Shown one piece after another: positions 61,747-64,000 of a stretch of 64,000 nucleotides of DNA; position 1 is the stretch's first letter, and each line of letters begins with the position of its first letter. The notes beneath the pieces are model-generated. The model did not search any database. It was not told the DNA's origin and was given only the letters and a program-made list of their open reading frames with translations. The stretch spans positions 63,153-127,152 of the forward strand of contig NW_001799031.1 in the NCBI RefSeq assembly GCF_000165425.1, in the 5' to 3' direction. Both the position numbers and the translations under genes were made by a program. The DNA comes from Paramecium tetraurelia (taxonomy: Eukaryota; Ciliophora; Oligohymenophorea; Peniculida; Parameciidae).

Positions 61747-63525
61747 GATTATTTTTTTAAATAGAAATCTCTTGCGTGTATTTTGCAGTTAAAATGAAGA
61801 ATTTTCTAGATTTCTTTATAAAATTTATAAATAATTTTTATATTTATTAAATACAAAATTATCCTAATTTATTCAAATTTTGAATTAGAGTGATCCTTTA
61901 TTATCGACATTCTATTTTTATTTTTGCTCCTCTTAATCTATTAAATAGAACAGAATTAGATACTTCTTTTTAATTTTGGCTGAATTTGATACATTTTAAT
62001 TTGATGACTATGAGGAACATCATCCTCTTCATTAACATTGTATTCATTTTCTTCTAGGATGCATTCTTATTTTTTAATTTTTAATGATTAACTCTATTAT
62101 CTTGAAGTAGACGTAAGTTAATCTTCTTTTTATTGATCAGTTGTATTCGACTTGCTCCTCATTTAAGGTGTAACACTTAGAGGTGTGGAAGTGATAGATT
62201 AATTTAACTCTTATCCCATTAATGGTGTTTTGGCATACAGTTCAGAGTTCTTTTTGTGTTTAGGGTATGTGTCAGCTCTTCAAAATATAAGCATAATTTA
62301 CAAGATTAATTTATGATCTCCTTACTTTTAAAACCATGGATGTTGGAGAGCAAGTTCAGAACTGATTCTCAAATCTGGATTCTTTTCGAGCAATGAAGTC
62401 AAGAGATGAACAGCCTCTTCACTTAGGGGTTGATTTTTAATTAAACTGAATTCGATCTAACAATGATAGTTTTTCATCACTATTTCATCATATGACTAGG
62501 CTTTGAATGGAGATTGACCAGTCAACATGATGAACATCAGCACTCCTGCACTAAAGATATCTATCTTATAATCATAGATTTTATCCTAAAGCAATTCAGG
62601 AGCTACATAACCAGGAGTTCCGCAACGCTTAAACATATAATCTCCTTCTTAATTATAGAAATCAGCAAGACCAAAATCTGCAATCACCACATCAGCCATG
62701 TCTCTTTTTGATCTGAGTATCAAATTCTCTGGCTAGATAATTATCACTTTTCTTAACCTTTATGTCTCTATGCAGAACACCAACTGAGTGGATGTAATCA
62801 ATAGATTGCAAAATTCTAAACATTATATGAGCAACAGTTTTCTCATCATACGCTTTCCCTTTCATTTGATTAAACAATTCCCCTCCCTCAAGCAATTCAC
62901 ATACCATAAATATATAATTGTCATTCTCAAACACTTCACACAATTTTATTACACCCACAAATTCCATCTTTCTCATTATTGATAATTCCTTAATCAAAGC
63001 AGGCTACAATTATAAAATGAATCTACCTTGTCAATTCTAATATCTTAAAATTTTAGCTTATCGAAGGCCTTTACAGCATACGTCGAGTGATCACTCTTTT
63101 TGGATGCACTGTACACCTTGACTTATTCGATAATGCTTTACCTTTGCAAAATTCCCCTTCCCAATCAATTTATTTATTGAGTATACATTATTGAACCCTC
63201 TCTAAATGCAATACTGTTTAAGTTACTTATACCACATTCCTTGAGCCTCTTCATTATGAGTAAGCAACTCAACCGATTTACGATTCTTTGTCAATTTAAA
63301 TCCTATATCTTTTATCTTCTCCAAAGTAGCATTCTATAGATCTATATATTTATGTTAACAAGCTAGTTTTCCATCCTAAAGAAAATAGTTGCTTTCTTTT
63401 TAAATTCCTAATTTAGAATTTTTGATCAGTGTTCCACTAATTTTTGGATCTGATGCCTAAATTACTTCTTTAATCCATAAATTTGATTTTGGATCATCAA
63501 AAAATGAACCTTTTGGTAAATTCAT
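61743..63525 (-). CDS. PH-domain CAMK-type Ser/Thr protein kinase
   Basis: N-terminal PH domain: SGTLIKNSKLGIQKESNYF, YIDLQNATLEKIKDIGFKL and, at its end, GMWYKQLKQYCIQRGF. The kinase domain follows: LIGKGNFAKVYSASKK (Gly loop), TYAVKAFDK (Lys), MVCELLEGGELF, VGVLHRDIKPENL across a 25-nt intron, VIADFGLADFY (DFG), CGTPGYVAPELL, and GVLMFIMLTGQSPF. All catalytic residues are present, so it should be active; lipid binding through the PH domain is likely. Introns of 25 (GTAAAGCAT...TCAAG), 23 and 25 nt were read, plus a probable 24-nt one after HPWF. The Ser/Gln-rich tail is sure to about 61890; beyond that the only in-frame TGA overlaps the PDI start codon, so a missed intron is likely and the true end lies between 61743 and 61890. 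Start taken at 63523-63525; an ATG at about 63612 would require another intron. Confidence 0.85.
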
Positions 63526-63911
63526 TAATTCTTTTTTTAATTTTGTGAAATCAATTTATTGATTACATAATTGAGTCTAATAATAATAAAATCTTCTTAA
63601 ATACTCATTTAATTTCTCCTTTTAATCAATTAATTTTTAAATTCACCTAAAACTGATTAAAAAAAAAAATATTAAACTTCAAATTTTTGTGAAAACTCTA
63701 TAAACAGCTAAAAATTAAATTACAAATAAATTAAGAAAAAATTGAAAAAAAAATATGATAGCTCAATCTTAGTATATTAAATAATTATAAATAAGCATTA
63801 TTAGCTCATCAATGGTTTATAAGACTATGATAATATTATTGGTAAGTTTTGAAAGTAATCATTATTATTTGTCATTAATTTAATTTACAATCTAAAGGAC
63901 AAATCTTAAAA
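63526..63911. other. AT-rich 5' region between two divergent genes
   Basis: Poly-A/T-rich. There is an ATG with a short frame at about 63751 that uses TAG and TAA as Gln, and it may be a first exon of the gene at the right edge. A clean splice to 63912 was not found. Confidence 0.35.
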
Positions 63912-64000
63912 ATGAAATATCCTCATATTAGGTATAAAGTTTAAATTGGAATACCATTTAAATTGATTAAAGTTAGTGATTCATTTACATAAAGTTCAAT
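63912..64000 (+). CDS. Possible gene start or internal exon, cut by the window edge
   Basis: From the ATG at 63912 the frame MKYPHIRYKVQIGIPFKLI is open to the last base. The frame is also open upstream (GQILK), so this could be an internal exon. Too short to identify. Confidence 0.35.

Overview
The window reads as macronuclear DNA of a Paramecium-type ciliate. Sequence is AT-rich. In-frame TAA and TAG stand for glutamine in recognisable conserved proteins (methionine aminopeptidase 2, ribosomal proteins uL5 and eS1, beta-adaptin, protein phosphatase 2C), and TGA is the only stop. Nearly all introns are 20-37 nt, GT...AG, usually GTA...TAG. Intergenic gaps are mostly tens of bases. No telomere repeats, rRNA genes or convincing tRNA genes were seen. 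Coordinates were worked out by hand, so start codons and splice sites are best readings, not verified ones.

Layout. 1-3.3 kb (+): the C-terminal part of a voltage-gated calcium channel alpha subunit, then an unrecognised gene. 3.3-7.6 kb (-): three poorly characterised proteins. 7.7-8.8 kb (+): a PP2C phosphatase. 8.9-16.1 kb (-): a Ulp1/SENP-type SUMO protease and a very large protein whose N-terminus resembles Virilizer/VIRMA, the scaffold of the mRNA m6A writer complex. 16.1-24.5 kb (+): an all-TPR protein, a large secreted/type I membrane protein and a WD40 protein. 25.5-26.4 kb (-): an unrecognised protein. 26.4-41.3 kb (-): three tandem paralogues of a giant multi-membrane PAS-domain protein (TmcB-like). 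41.9-48.9 kb (-): beta-adaptin, WD40, EF-hand and coiled-coil proteins. 48.9-51.1 kb (+): two tandem CCDC42/CFAP73-type axonemal coiled-coil genes. 51.2-55.3 kb (-): a B-box-like protein, an unrecognised helical protein, uL5 and eS1. 55.3-58.3 kb: the largest stretch without a gene. 58.3-59.8 kb (+): MetAP2. 59.9-63.5 kb (-): a protein disulfide isomerase with KEDL, and a PH-domain CAMK-type kinase. 63.9 kb on (+): a possible gene cut by the window edge.

The neighbours do not form one pathway, as expected in a eukaryote. Several fit ciliate cell biology: ciliary excitability (Ca channel), axoneme (CCDC42/CFAP73 pair), vesicle traffic (beta-adaptin with a clathrin box), secretion (PDI) and mechano/chemo-sensing (TmcB-like cluster). 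The points most worth following up are the Virilizer-like protein, the sharply bounded near-identical block shared by the TmcB-like paralogues, start codons of divergent genes only 12 and 30 bp apart, an ATGA stop/start overlap between consecutive genes, and apparent +1 frameshifts in the SUMO protease and in the Virilizer-like gene.
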